54,072 nt of DNA from Paludibacteraceae bacterium (GCA_017961765.1 JAGCWQ010000169.1:1-54072), one strand, 5' to 3'; shown: positions 17,464 through 26,014, numbered from the stretch's first letter. The notes: generated from the letters alone by a model not told the origin. Numbers and translations are program-made.

Positions 17464-18582
17464 ATGAATCTGTTTGATGTATATCCTTTATTCGACATCA
17501 ACATTGTAAAAGGCAAGGGATGTCATGTTTGGGACGACAAGGGTCAAGAATACCTCGACTTGTATGGAGGCCACGCTGTTATCTCCGTGGGTCACGCCCA
17601 TCCCAAATATGTGAAGGCAATTAGTGAGCAAGTAGCGCAATTGGGCTTCTATTCCAATTCGGTTATCAATATGTTGCAACGCCAATTGGCGGCCAAATTG
17701 GGCAAGGTATCAGGCTATGAGGATTACTCCTTGTTCCTGATCAATTCAGGCGCTGAGGCGAACGAGAACGCCTTGAAACTGGCTTCGTTCTACAACAATA
17801 GGCGGAGAGTCCTCTCTTTCAAGAAGTCTTTCCACGGACGTACATCGGCAGCTGTCCGCGTGACGGATATTCCAAAGTATGTGGCTCCTGTCAACGAAGG
17901 TCTTTCGGTGACATTCGTCGATTTGAACGACATCAAGGCTGTCCGTGAGGAGTTGTCCAAGGGCGATGTCTCTTCCGTAATTATTGAAGGCATCCAAGGT
18001 ATCGGCGGCATCCAAGTGCCAGACGACCAATTCATGCGTGATTTGCGTGCTGTCTGCACGGAGACAAACACGGTCTTGATTTTGGATGAGATCCAATCAG
18101 GCTACGGCCGTAGCGGTAAATTCTTTGCCCATCAATATGCAGGCATCAAGCCAGACATCATCACAGTCGCAAAGGGTATCTGCAACGGATTCCCTATGGC
18201 AGGATTGCTCATCAGCCCTATCTTCACTCCAGTCTATGGACAGTTGGGAACGACCTTCGGCGGCAACCATTTGGCTTGCGCAGGCGCCATCTCCGTCTTG
18301 GAAATCATCGAAGAGGAGAAACTCGTGGAGAACGCAGCAAAAGTGGGTGCATTCTTGTTGGAGGAGCTAAAGAAGTTGCCAATCAAGGAAGTACGTGGCC
18401 GTGGATTGATGATCGGCTTGGAGTTCGACCAACCCATTAAGGAGATTAGGACGAAGCTTCTCTTCGAGCAGAAAGTCTTCACAGGCGTGGCAGGCACAAA
18501 TACGATCCGTCTCTTGCCTCCTTTGTGCTTGACGATAGACGATGCCAAAGAGTTCATCAAGCGTTTCAAGGCTTGTTTGTAA
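17464..18582 (+). CDS. argD: Acylornithine aminotransferase ArgD
   Basis: This PLP-dependent class III aminotransferase (372 aa) converts N-acylglutamate semialdehyde to N-acylornithine with glutamate as amino donor. It shows SGAEANENALKLA, FHGRT, the cofactor Asp in LDEIQSG (D208), the Schiff-base Lys237 in TVAKGICNG and GTTFGGNHLA. Given the operon and lineage, N-succinylornithine is the probable product. The later genes (an N-succinylornithine carbamoyltransferase, argB and argH) are not visible downstream; a terminator and unrelated genes follow. Confidence 0.94.
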   Translation: MNLFDVYPLFDINIVKGKGCHVWDDKGQEYLDLYGGHAVISVGHAHPKYVKAISEQVAQLGFYSNSVINMLQRQLAAKLGKVSGYEDYSLFLINSGAEANENALKLASFYNNRRRVLSFKKSFHGRTSAAVRVTDIPKYVAPVNEGLSVTFVDLNDIKAVREELSKGDVSSVIIEGIQGIGGIQVPDDQFMRDLRAVCTETNTVLILDEIQSGYGRSGKFFAHQYAGIKPDIITVAKGICNGFPMAGLLISPIFTPVYGQLGTTFGGNHLACAGAISVLEIIEEEKLVENAAKVGAFLLEELKKLPIKEVRGRGLMIGLEFDQPIKEIRTKLLFEQKVFTGVAGTNTIRLLPPLCLTIDDAKEFIKRFKACL

Positions 18583-18608
18583 TTAGATATACTAATATAG
18601 CTTGACAG

Positions 18609-18645
18609 AAGGTGTGTCGGAATTCTTTTTGACACACCTTTTTTA
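18609..18645 (+). terminator. Terminator of the arginine operon
   Basis: The perfect stem AAGGTGTGTC (18609-18618) / GACACACCTT (18631-18640) is followed by TTTTAT, 27 bp after the argD stop. Confidence 0.88.
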
Positions 18646-18696
18646 TCCCTTGGGAAGAACCCAAAAACAAACCATATCCACCCAAAATTCCAATTC

Positions 18697-19313
18697 ATGA
18701 AAGTTGCAGTTGACCCACAAAAAACGAAACGTGCATTTGCTTTCCAAGCATGGATGAAATCGCCCATGCCGATGGTCACGTTGACGAAGACGTTTGAAGT
18801 AAGCCGTCTGTGCAAAGTCGCAAAGAAGCGGGGCATGAAGATGAACATGCTTCTGTGTTGGTGTATCGGGAAGGCAGCTGCCCAACAAGAGGAGTTTTTC
18901 CTGATTCCTGAACAAGGACAACTCTATCAGTACGACCAATTGGCCATAAATGTGATTGTGAACAATGCGAAGGGCGGAATCTCTACGTGCGACATTCCCT
19001 TCCATGAGAATCTGCAACAGTTTAACCAAGACTACTTGTCACTGACCACAAATGTGGCTCAAGAGTCTGCCGACTTCTGCCTGGAGGATCATGCGATAGT
19101 AGGCACCTCCACATTGGTACAGACGGAGTTGGAGAGTATCGTAAACCAATATACGGGCATATTCAACAATCCCTTTTTGTCTTGGGGAAGAATGCATAAA
19201 GGCTTTTTAAGAGGAGATTGCCCATCTCCCTACAATTCCACCATGCCCAGATGGACGGAGGTGAAGCCGCCACTTTTTTGGAGTCGTTGCAACGAGAAAT
19301 CAGAAATTTGTGA
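18697..19313 (+). pseudogene. CatA-like (chloramphenicol acetyltransferase-fold) O-acetyltransferase, frameshifted
   Basis: The first about 174 residues follow the CatA-like acetyltransferase family (FQAWMKSPMPMVTLTKTFEV, YTGIFNNPFLSWG). After HKGFLRGD the frame runs into unrelated sequence and on into the next gene. One base shifted, the DNA encodes LPISLQFHHAQMDGGEAATF then LESLQREIRNL and a TGA at 19311-19313, which supplies the catalytic HHxxxDG motif of the family. A single missing base near 19218-19219 (GATTG where GATTTG would restore the frame) explains this. The restored gene would end 3 bp before the DUF5131 ATG, as in an operon. It is either a recent loss-of-function mutation or a sequencing error. 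The natural substrate is unknown; chloramphenicol resistance should not be assumed. Confidence 0.85.
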
Positions 19314-19316
19314 ACC

Positions 19317-20120
19317 ATGTCGGAGAATTGGAGTCTATACGCAGATTGGAACCCTTGGCACGGATGCACGAAGATAAGCCCAGGTTGTAAGTTTTGCTAC
19401 GTCTATCGGCAAGATGAGATGTACGGTGCGGAAGTAGCAAGCAATCTGGTCCGCAAGACAGCCCAATTCAACCTGCCCTTGAAACGCAAGCGCGACAAAT
19501 CATGGAAAATTGAGAGCGGCAAGATGGTTTTCACCTGTTTCACCTCCGATTTCCTACTCAAAGATGCCGACGAGTGGAGAGCCGAATGTTGGCAGATGAT
19601 GCGGATGCGAAGCGACCTCCTCTTCTTTTTCTTCACCAAACGCATCGACCGTTTTATGGAGTGTATCCCGGAGGATTGGGGCGATGGCTATGACAATGTG
19701 TTTGTGGGTTGCACCGTCGAAAATCAAGAGATGGCAACGTATCGGTTACCGATCTTCAAGGCATTGCCGATTAAGCACAAGATCATCATCGTGGCACCGA
19801 TGCTGACCTCGATAGATCTGACGCCCTATCTCGACGCCTCTATTGAGGAGGTTGCCGTGAGTGGTGAATCAGGTGTGAACGCTCGTCCTTGCTACTACGA
19901 CTGGATCTTGTCGGTCCGTGAGCAGTGTGTGCTTCGGGGCATCCCCTTCCGATTCCATCAGACAGGAGCCTACTTCGTCAAAGACGGGAAGATGTACCGT
20001 ATTCCCCGACGCTACCAACTCAGTCAAGCACACAAGGCCAACATCGATTATCTGATCGACCAATTCTACGTTCCCCAAAAGCCAAAGTTTGAGTGGAAGG
20101 AGGAAGACTACCATGATTGA
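19317..20120 (+). CDS. DUF5131 family (phage Gp37/Gp68-like) radical-SAM-like protein
   Basis: This 267-residue protein begins WNPWHGCTKISPGCKFCYVY, giving a C-x6-C-x2-C cysteine cluster near residues 17-27. The cluster is typical of the DUF5131 / Gp37-Gp68 family, which is related to radical-SAM enzymes. Other family blocks are FTCFTSDFLLKDADEWR, FFFTKRIDRF, VFVGCTVENQ and VAVSGESG. Family members occur in phages and in bacterial chromosomes; the reaction is not established. It sits immediately after the acetyltransferase gene, whose restored stop is 3 bp upstream, so the two are probably one transcript. Confidence 0.85.
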   Translation: MSENWSLYADWNPWHGCTKISPGCKFCYVYRQDEMYGAEVASNLVRKTAQFNLPLKRKRDKSWKIESGKMVFTCFTSDFLLKDADEWRAECWQMMRMRSDLLFFFFTKRIDRFMECIPEDWGDGYDNVFVGCTVENQEMATYRLPIFKALPIKHKIIIVAPMLTSIDLTPYLDASIEEVAVSGESGVNARPCYYDWILSVREQCVLRGIPFRFHQTGAYFVKDGKMYRIPRRYQLSQAHKANIDYLIDQFYVPQKPKFEWKEEDYHD

Positions 20121-20215
20121 AAACTCGCCTTGCCTGACGAATCCACCTTGCAAAAGGAAGAACTCTCCTCTCTTCATTTGTCCGATTTTTACATATCGAC
20201 CCGTTTCCTATACCC

Positions 20216-20223
20216 TAATTTTG
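20216..20223 (+). promoter_or_regulatory. -7 element ahead of GNAT/AraC pair
   Basis: TAATTTTG fits TAnnTTTG and lies 22 bp before the ATG at 20246. No well-placed TTG is present upstream. Confidence 0.45.
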
Positions 20224-20245
20224 CCTCAGTAAAAAAAACAAAGAG

Positions 20246-20866
20246 ATGAAGAAGTATTTAATTAGATTGGAACGGAAAGAGGAGCAATCGGAAGTAGAGA
20301 ATTTAGTTCGTGAATCGTTTTGGAACGTCTATCGTCCAGGGTGTTTGGAGCACTATGTGTTGCATTGCTTGCGGAACGATAAGGACTTCATCCCCGAATT
20401 GAATTTTGTGATGGAGGTGGAGGGACGACTCATTGGACAGGTCATCTGTATGAAAGCGGAAATAGCGTTGGACCACGGCGGGAAGTTGCCGATCATGACG
20501 CTCGGACCCATTGGCATCCTACCCGAGTATAAACGGCAGGGCTTCGGCAAAGCTCTACTTGATTATGTCTTAGAGAAGGCCAAAGAGATGGGATTTGGAG
20601 CCGTTTGTTTTGAGGGGAATATCCTTTTCTACGGGAAAAGCGGCTTTTCCTACGCATCAGATTTCAACCTCCGCTATCATGGGCTACCCAAAGATGCCGA
20701 CGCCTCATTTTTTCTTTGTAAAGAGTTGAAAAAAGGTTATCTTGACGGCATTTCAGGCGAATATGCAACTCCACAAGGCTATTTTGTGGATGAGGCTGAA
20801 TGTGAGGAATTTGACAAACAATTTCCCGCAAAGGAAAAGCTGAAACTGCCTGGACAATTGTGGTAG
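20246..20866 (+). CDS. GNAT family N-acetyltransferase
   Basis: This 206-residue protein has an N-terminal GNAT domain (about 1-150). Motif A is seen as GPIGILPEYKRQGFGKALLDYVLEKAKEMG, with the Q/R-x-x-G-x-A pyrophosphate loop. The end carries an unusual extension (about 150-206; LCKELKKGYLDGISGEY) that occurs in a subgroup of Firmicutes and Bacteroidetes acetyltransferases. The substrate is unknown. It is separated from the AraC regulator by 3 bp, so the two form a bicistronic unit, and the regulator may control this enzyme. Confidence 0.85.
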   Translation: MKKYLIRLERKEEQSEVENLVRESFWNVYRPGCLEHYVLHCLRNDKDFIPELNFVMEVEGRLIGQVICMKAEIALDHGGKLPIMTLGPIGILPEYKRQGFGKALLDYVLEKAKEMGFGAVCFEGNILFYGKSGFSYASDFNLRYHGLPKDADASFFLCKELKKGYLDGISGEYATPQGYFVDEAECEEFDKQFPAKEKLKLPGQLW

Positions 20867-20869
20867 ATT

Positions 20870-21685
20870 ATGGTTCAATTTTCGACACGCTTACCCGACA
20901 CCCGTCTTTTGCCATACATAAAAATGTATTTCTGGGGAAAGGACGAGAATTCCCCTAAGGTGCAACGCATTGTGCCGAATGGGGAGATGGGCCTGTGTGT
21001 CTATCGAGGAACACCTGTGATCTACGAAGGAGAGGGCGAGCGGTGGAGCTGCCTAAGCGGACAGAGTCTCCGCTATCAGGATATTGTTTCCCATGGGAAG
21101 ATAGAGATTGTGGGAGCCCATTTTACGACGTTGGGAGCCCGTCTCTTCTTCCGATTGGCACTGCACGAGCTGTTCGGTCAGACAGTGGAATTGACGGATT
21201 TGAGAGATCAAGGCATGAAGGATATGGCAGAACGCATCCAAGAAGCTATCGACCCACAGGCCTGTTGGAACCTCATGGACAAATTCTTTCTTGAACGCTT
21301 GGCCGAATCAGCAGAAAACCAACTCGATTTTCGCCGTCTGCAACGTGCCTTGGCCTATGGGCAACAACACACTTCTGATATGCGCATTGGCGAAATTGCC
21401 TCTGAAGTTTGCCTTAGTGAGCGACAATTCTGTCGTGTCTTCTCCGATTGGACGGGACTTTCACCCAAGGATTATATTCGCCTGCTCCGTTATCATAAAA
21501 CTTTGCACGAACTGAAACAAGTCGGGCGTTCCTCTCAAAAATCCTTCTTGGAGATAGCTTGGGAAAATGGATACTACGATTACTCCCACCTCTCTTCCGA
21601 TTTCCGTAAGATCAGTGGCTATCCTCCCCATCGCCTACTGGAAATTTCAGCTAATGATGGAGACGAGGTGGGATGGAGATTGTAA
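20870..21685 (+). CDS. AraC family transcriptional regulator
   Basis: A 271-residue cytoplasmic regulator. The N-terminal domain (about 1-130) resembles the DUF6597 sensing domain that precedes AraC HTH domains in Bacteroidetes (IVPNGEMGLCVY, YQDIVSHGKIEIVGAHFTTLGARLFF). The C-terminal HTH_18 (about 165-262) has two helix-turn-helix motifs: MRIGEIASEVCLSERQFCRVF and FLEIAWENGYYDYSHLSSDF. The DNA target and ligand are not evident. Its immediate partner is the GNAT acetyltransferase, and its transcript ends at a long hairpin. Confidence 0.88.
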   Translation: MVQFSTRLPDTRLLPYIKMYFWGKDENSPKVQRIVPNGEMGLCVYRGTPVIYEGEGERWSCLSGQSLRYQDIVSHGKIEIVGAHFTTLGARLFFRLALHELFGQTVELTDLRDQGMKDMAERIQEAIDPQACWNLMDKFFLERLAESAENQLDFRRLQRALAYGQQHTSDMRIGEIASEVCLSERQFCRVFSDWTGLSPKDYIRLLRYHKTLHELKQVGRSSQKSFLEIAWENGYYDYSHLSSDFRKISGYPPHRLLEISANDGDEVGWRL

Positions 21686-21695
21686 GGTTAGTTGA

Positions 21696-21742
21696 GCAAT
21701 TCTACTACGTAAAAAAATTCCATTTTACGTAATAGAAATTGC
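21696..21742. terminator. Long inverted repeat at the edge of the RloAB island
   Basis: Arms GCAATTCTACTACGTAAAA (21696-21714) and TTTTACGTAATAGAAATTGC (21723-21742) pair over about 19 bp with one bulge and one G-T pair, leaving an 8-nt loop. No T-run follows. It could terminate the AraC transcript, or mark an insertion boundary, because the sequence becomes strongly AT-rich just beyond it. Confidence 0.6.
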
Positions 21743-21923
21743 CACAAAGATTGAATTATATCTCAACCCATAGAGGCTTTTTGAAACATTTTCTCAACAG
21801 GATTCTCAATATACATATATGATTGAGGAGCGTGTTTTAGATTTAAAGCTGTCAACTCTAAAGGGCTGTATTCACTATCTTTTAATATTTCCGAAATGGT
21901 TATCATATGTATTTATCTTATAT

Positions 21924-22630
21924 TTATTTATCAATCTTTTTTATCAATTCCTCATTCAATTCGTCATCTTTTCCAATCAACTGTCTCACCAATTTAAATA
22001 CCATTGTACAAGGGTTATGGGAAGAATAACGTTGATCTGTGTATTCCTTACTTTTTACTTCTGCAAACTTTATTGCATTATCCATTGACCCGTACGTTGT
22101 CATTATCTGATAATTATTCTCAGCGTTTTTTGCATATTCGTATTTTGTCCTCGACTTATACATTGGAGATTTATTAACAGCATCTGAGATCGCATGCTTG
22201 TACTCGGTTCGACTCATTCCTGTGACCCTATTTACGAAATGATATAAATACCATAATTCAAAAGCCTCATTGCTCCAAGCGCACCCTATATCATTATTCT
22301 GAGCCTTAACAATGGCATTGTTGAAGTGCTCATCAGGGTATGAATCTTTGTCGAAAACTGCCCACACACGATCATAATTACCTTTATTTCTGAGCTTTAT
22401 AGCTTTATCAACAATCTCTATGGTATTTTTTCCTAACCCTACGACGTTAATATCATAGACAAAAGTTCCCTTATTGAAATTTTTGAAGGCCTTGAAATAG
22501 TTGGTTTCTGTTTTCTCTCCTTCACATACAATAAGGATATTGCAAACGATTAGTCGAGATTCGCGACGCTTTTTTTCCGTGCGTATCGACGTTCAAGAAC
22601 AGGATCTAATTTTATTCTATTTGCAGACAT
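21924..22630 (-). pseudogene. rloB: RloB-like protein (AbiLii type), frameshifted in an A7 tract
   Basis: The gene starts with ATG at 22630 (MSANRIKLDPVLERRYARKK) and reads into a stop after 26 codons. One base shifted after the A7 run (22570-22576, T on the plus strand), the frame continues as RRESRLIVCNILIVCEGEKT, ETNYFKAF and on to AVFDKDSYPDEHF, NNDIGCAWSNEAFELWYLYH and LVRQLIGKDDEL. These are the hallmark blocks of the RloB family. A run of eight A would restore the frame. RloB pairs with the AAA ATPase RloA; the same pair is known as AbiLi/AbiLii, an abortive-infection phage defence. Here rloB lies 11 bp after rloA. It could be a dead gene, a phase-variable gene, or an assembly error. 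Confidence 0.85.
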
Positions 22631-22641
22631 AACAGCATTTT

Positions 22642-23910
22642 TTAATCATTAATGATATATGGAACAGCACCATATCTTCCAGCTATGTAATTTTTTTCGT
22701 AATTAGCATCATTGCGTGGCTTTGAGCCGTCAGGTAAAACAATATCTGTCAGACAATACAAGTCAGTTTGTTCTGCCTCATTTTTTTCCGTAAACCAAAT
22801 CTGGTCACGACGAAGCATTTTTGAAGAGAGCAGATGCGTATCATGGGTTGAGAAAATCAACTGAGCATTGCGGGGATTGGTAGTCGGACTATTGAACAAA
22901 CGAATGATTTGCTGAGAAATAAGAGGATGCATCTTTGCGTCTAACTCATCAACGACAAGGATTCCGCCCTTCTCTAACGTATCAAAAATTGGTCCAGACA
23001 TATCAAATAGTTTCTGTGTCCCTGACGATTCTTTCTCGTAAAAAGAAAAACTAATCGAGCCACTAATCTCGCCTTTGCTATTATATAAATCATGTACAGA
23101 TTCTATCTCTATGCTTTTTATGGTTTCGGAAGATCCATTATACAGAGGAGAAGACTCTTTTACGAAGTTTAGAGAAAAGGGGGTCTCCTCTTCTCGTGTC
23201 AAAATTTCATTAAACCCCAATCGAAGAGTCTTGAAAAAATCCAATGCCTTTTGGCTCGTATTGCTTTTCTCATGGAATTGTCTTTTAGAAAATCTGCGAT
23301 AATTCTGGTTGTTTAGTCCAGAGGCTACATTAAAGTCTTTTTCAAACCAAGAGATTACCTGATTGGAAATTTCTCCCCCCAACTGAGCACAAAGAGAAAG
23401 GAAAAGTCGATTGTTATTCACCTTTGATTCTAATCCGATTCCTTCTGGAAACTTTTGATCCTCAAATGCAATTCCCTCCTTTTCCCTGATAAAAAGAGCC
23501 TTTTCTACAGATCGTTTTGTTGTTTTACGAAATAACCATTCGTCAACAATTTCCGTCTTTGTATAGGAAAATCCGTAACGATAACAGAATCCATTTCTTA
23601 TGAAAGAGACCTCAAAAAGAGAAGGCTTTGTGTTATTTTTCAAAAGCAAAAAAGGCTCATATGGAAGTGAATCGTTGGGATTGAGTTTTACGGAAGATAG
23701 AACACAATATTCCATCATTTGTAATGCACTAATCAAGTTTGACTTACCACTCGAGTTTGCTCCATATACAACCAATGTCTTTAACACATTATACGAAAGT
23801 TCTTGACCAACATTCTCTTTCGCATCTTCGCTCAATTTTTGGGATTGTAAGTCTAGTGTCTTCTTTCTATAAAACGAACGATAATTTTCAACTGAAAAAT
23901 CAAGTAACAT
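22642..23910 (-). CDS. rloA: RloA-like AAA ATPase (AbiLi type)
   Basis: This 422-residue AAA_15/AAA_21 (OLD/SMC-like) ATPase starts with the typical LLDFSVENYRSF strand. It has Walker A YGANSSGKSNLISAL (about residues 49-63), then a coiled and lid region, a signature-like GTQKLFDMSGPIFDTL, Walker B GGILVVDELDAKMHP and the His switch FSTHDTHLL. With RloB it forms the two-gene AbiL-like abortive-infection module, in which the ATPase is thought to sense infection and RloB to act as effector. The DNA is markedly AT-rich compared with neighbours, suggesting acquisition by transfer. A TATATTTG -7 element on the minus strand (23938-23945) lies just upstream. Confidence 0.88.
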   Translation of the reverse strand: MLLDFSVENYRSFYRKKTLDLQSQKLSEDAKENVGQELSYNVLKTLVVYGANSSGKSNLISALQMMEYCVLSSVKLNPNDSLPYEPFLLLKNNTKPSLFEVSFIRNGFCYRYGFSYTKTEIVDEWLFRKTTKRSVEKALFIREKEGIAFEDQKFPEGIGLESKVNNNRLFLSLCAQLGGEISNQVISWFEKDFNVASGLNNQNYRRFSKRQFHEKSNTSQKALDFFKTLRLGFNEILTREEETPFSLNFVKESSPLYNGSSETIKSIEIESVHDLYNSKGEISGSISFSFYEKESSGTQKLFDMSGPIFDTLEKGGILVVDELDAKMHPLISQQIIRLFNSPTTNPRNAQLIFSTHDTHLLSSKMLRRDQIWFTEKNEAEQTDLYCLTDIVLPDGSKPRNDANYEKNYIAGRYGAVPYIIND

Positions 23911-23937
23911 ATAAAATTACGCTATTGTTATGCATTA

Positions 23938-23945
23938 CAAATATA
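23938..23945 (-). promoter_or_regulatory. -7 element for rloAB
   Basis: On the minus strand TATATTTG matches the consensus, 28 bp before the rloA ATG. No -33 TTG is seen. Confidence 0.45.
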
Positions 23946-24149
23946 AAAAAATTTATATAAAATGTTTATATTCGAGAAAAAATCTCATATTCGAACATTA
24001 TTTTTTCAAGGGAACAAGGGAATGAAACCATATGGTATCAAATAAATTAACCCACACATCTTCTTTGTTTGATTTAAACAAACTAATTCATAATGCCCTA
24101 TATCCTATTCAAAAGCAGGTTTTAGTATATCTTGTCCGCAACCCAAGAA

Positions 24150-24180
24150 TTGGAGAAAACGCCATAAAGCACTATCTTTG
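24150..24180 (+). promoter_or_regulatory. Promoter of the Nudix-FHA operon
   Basis: TTG (24150-24152), then 20 nt, then TATCTTTG (24173-24180): a full match to the Bacteroidetes housekeeping promoter. The start near 24187 leaves only about 10 nt before ATG 24197, which settles the Nudix start codon in favour of 24197 over the longer frame beginning at 24032. Confidence 0.8.
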
Positions 24181-24196
24181 TCCCAAAGTAGTGATT

Positions 24197-24703
24197 ATGG
24201 CAAAAGAAGAGATATTTCCATTGGTGGACGAGGCGGGCAACCTTGTCGGCTCAGCCACCCGTAAAGAGTGCCACAGCGGTTCCATGTTGTTGCATCCCGT
24301 AGTGCACTTGCATATTTTCAACTCAAAGGGCGAACTTTTCCTACAGAAGCGTTCCTCCCTCAAGGACATACAACCCGGCAAATGGGACACGGCAGTAGGC
24401 GGACACATCGATTTGGGAGAGAACGTGGATATGGCTCTTCGCCGCGAAGCCCGTGAAGAGTTGGGCATACAAGAGTTTGACCCCACGTTCAACTACACCT
24501 ATCTGTGGGAGAGCTCCGTGGAACGGGAACTGGTCTATTCCTACCGAACCGTTTATGAAGGCCCCTTCCAAATAGACCCTGTAGAGTTGGACGAAGGTCG
24601 TTTCTGGCCGATGGAAGAGATTGAAAAAAGGATGGAAGACGATATCTTCACAGGCAATTTCAAAAAGGAGTTTGCCATGCTGAAGGAGTTGGATTTAAAA
24701 TAA
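24197..24703 (+). CDS. Nudix hydrolase (IDI-like subgroup)
   Basis: The 168-residue protein opens MAKEEIFPLVDEAGNLVGSA, followed by HPVVHLHIFNSKGELFLQKRS, as in the IDI-like Nudix subgroup. The complete Nudix box is present: G-HIDLG-E-NVDMALR-REAREELGI, matching GX5EX7REUXEEXGU, which binds the metals that activate water. Such enzymes hydrolyse nucleoside diphosphates linked to another moiety; the substrate here is unknown. Longer in-frame starts are rejected because the promoter lies inside them. It is followed by the FHA gene after 11 bp, so the two are co-transcribed. Confidence 0.9.
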   Translation: MAKEEIFPLVDEAGNLVGSATRKECHSGSMLLHPVVHLHIFNSKGELFLQKRSSLKDIQPGKWDTAVGGHIDLGENVDMALRREAREELGIQEFDPTFNYTYLWESSVERELVYSYRTVYEGPFQIDPVELDEGRFWPMEEIEKRMEDDIFTGNFKKEFAMLKELDLK

Positions 24704-24714
24704 AAACTCAGATC

Positions 24715-25209
24715 ATGAGAAAGATAAGATGTCCAAAGTGTGATATGTTCGTTCAATTCGAGGAGTCCCGCATAGAAGCAGGCCGTTCGCTCATCCTCCA
24801 TTGCGAGAATTGCGGAAAGGATTTCACCGTCCGCTTCAAATCCAAAAACGAGGAGGCTCCTCAAAAATCGCCCTATGGCCACATCATCGTCGTGGAGAAC
24901 GTCTTTTGCGAAAAGCAAATCATCCCCTTGGTAGAAGGCGACAACTTCTTCGGCAGGCGATGCAAGGGAACGGAGATCAACTCCCCGATAGATACAAACG
25001 ACAGAAGCATGGACCGCAAGCACTGCATCATCAACGTGAAGCCTCAACCCAACGGAGAGGTGGTCTATACCATCCGTGACTACGACAGCCTTGTAGGAAC
25101 CTTTGTCATGAACGATATTCTTCAAAAAAACGAAAGGAGAATCATTTCCGACGGAGAGATCATCACACTCGGAGCCACGACACTAATCCTCAAGACCAGC
25201 GAAGATTAA
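24715..25209 (+). CDS. Zinc-ribbon and FHA domain protein
   Basis: A 164-residue protein with an N-terminal MJ0042-type zinc ribbon (CPKC at about residues 6-9 and CENC at about 31-34), followed by an FHA domain (about 65-162). The FHA blocks are VEGDNFFGRR, RSMDRKHCIINV and DYDSLVGTFVMND with IISDGEIITLGATTLIL. They match the phosphothreonine-binding loops G-R, S-x-x-H and N of the fold, with the usual Ser replaced in part (DRKH). It probably reads a Ser/Thr kinase signal, but no kinase is nearby. It is co-transcribed with the Nudix gene. Confidence 0.85.
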   Translation: MRKIRCPKCDMFVQFEESRIEAGRSLILHCENCGKDFTVRFKSKNEEAPQKSPYGHIIVVENVFCEKQIIPLVEGDNFFGRRCKGTEINSPIDTNDRSMDRKHCIINVKPQPNGEVVYTIRDYDSLVGTFVMNDILQKNERRIISDGEIITLGATTLILKTSED

Positions 25210-25213
25210 CCGC

Positions 25214-25645
25214 TCACGCCTTCGGTCTCCAGACAAACAGGCCCACGGAGACCGCCAAAGGACGGATGAAATCCAAAGCATTCTCGTCGGAAGTGTAAAA
25301 CGTCATATAGGTATCATCTCCGCTGATGGAGATGAGGGCATCCAAAGAAGGCAACAAGACCTGGAGAGAATCGTGTGCCATCACCCATTTCTCCATCCTT
25401 TCGGGGGCAGGATTATATACCCATTCCTCTGTCAGATGGAAGACATTTATCTCCTCGTAGCAGTTGATCTTCAACAAGAACGCAAAGAACTTCCTTGAAA
25501 CAGGCTCCATCAAGGAAGAGTGCCGGACATACTCCTCTATGCGGAAATACTGTCCTCGTCCATGGGCAGGAACTTGCATGGGCAACACATCGATAATCCA
25601 ATAGGGTTTCAATAAATACTTATCTATGATAGCTTCCTCCTCCAT
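25214..25645 (-). CDS. Small cytoplasmic protein, unknown
   Basis: A 143-residue protein without signal peptide or membrane segment. Recognisable stretches are YLLKPYWIIDVLPMQVPA, GQYFRIEEYV and DTYMTFYTSDENALDFIRPLAVSVGLFVWRP. I recall similar short proteins in Prevotella and Bacteroides with no assigned function. It converges on the FHA gene with only 4 bp between the stop codons. ATG 25645 is the first in frame. No motif supports a function. Confidence 0.7.
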   Translation of the reverse strand: MEEEAIIDKYLLKPYWIIDVLPMQVPAHGRGQYFRIEEYVRHSSLMEPVSRKFFAFLLKINCYEEINVFHLTEEWVYNPAPERMEKWVMAHDSLQVLLPSLDALISISGDDTYMTFYTSDENALDFIRPLAVSVGLFVWRPKA

Positions 25646-26014
25646 TTCCCTTGAATTAATAGTTTTTCAAAGATAAAAAATGCGGTTGGAAAAAGCAATT
25701 TTGAAAATAACACGATGTATGACAAGAATAGAATGATTACCATTTACCCATGTGTATCAGCCTCATTGCCTAACTTGGCGAGCAAAATCTTGTAAATGAA
25801 CCTAACCATTGGGATGGTGTAGCAATAATTTTTCAAAATCTTGAGAAGGCACGCTTCTTTTTTTATATAAATAAGGTTGTATATTTGTAGTGCCAGTGTG
25901 TGAGTGGAGATCCTAGTTCCCCCGCTGTTTTTTTTGCTATTTACGATTTACCATTTCGATTAAATCCCATTCAACATCGACAAACGAAATTAACGTGAGC
26001 CAATCATATAAACA
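25646..26014. other. Intergenic region with an orphan promoter-like element
   Basis: No gene is seen on either strand. TATATTTG at 25880-25887 (plus) is a consensus -7 element with nothing coding behind it; about 35 nt further, CCCCCGCTG is followed by eight T (25928-25935). This could be a very short RNA, but no convincing stem precedes the T-run. Confidence 0.35.

Noticed and set aside
18697-19377. Intact 226-residue acetyltransferase as the ORF reads
   Set aside because: The C-terminal part is out of frame and enters the DUF5131 gene; the conserved catalytic block is in another frame.
21819-22088. Hydrophobic 89-residue ORF antisense to rloB
   Set aside because: AT-rich antisense sequence; rloB motifs on the other strand explain the region.
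24032-24196. N-terminal extension of the Nudix protein
   Set aside because: A perfect TTG-N20-TATCTTTG promoter lies inside it and homologues begin at MAKEEIF-like sequence.
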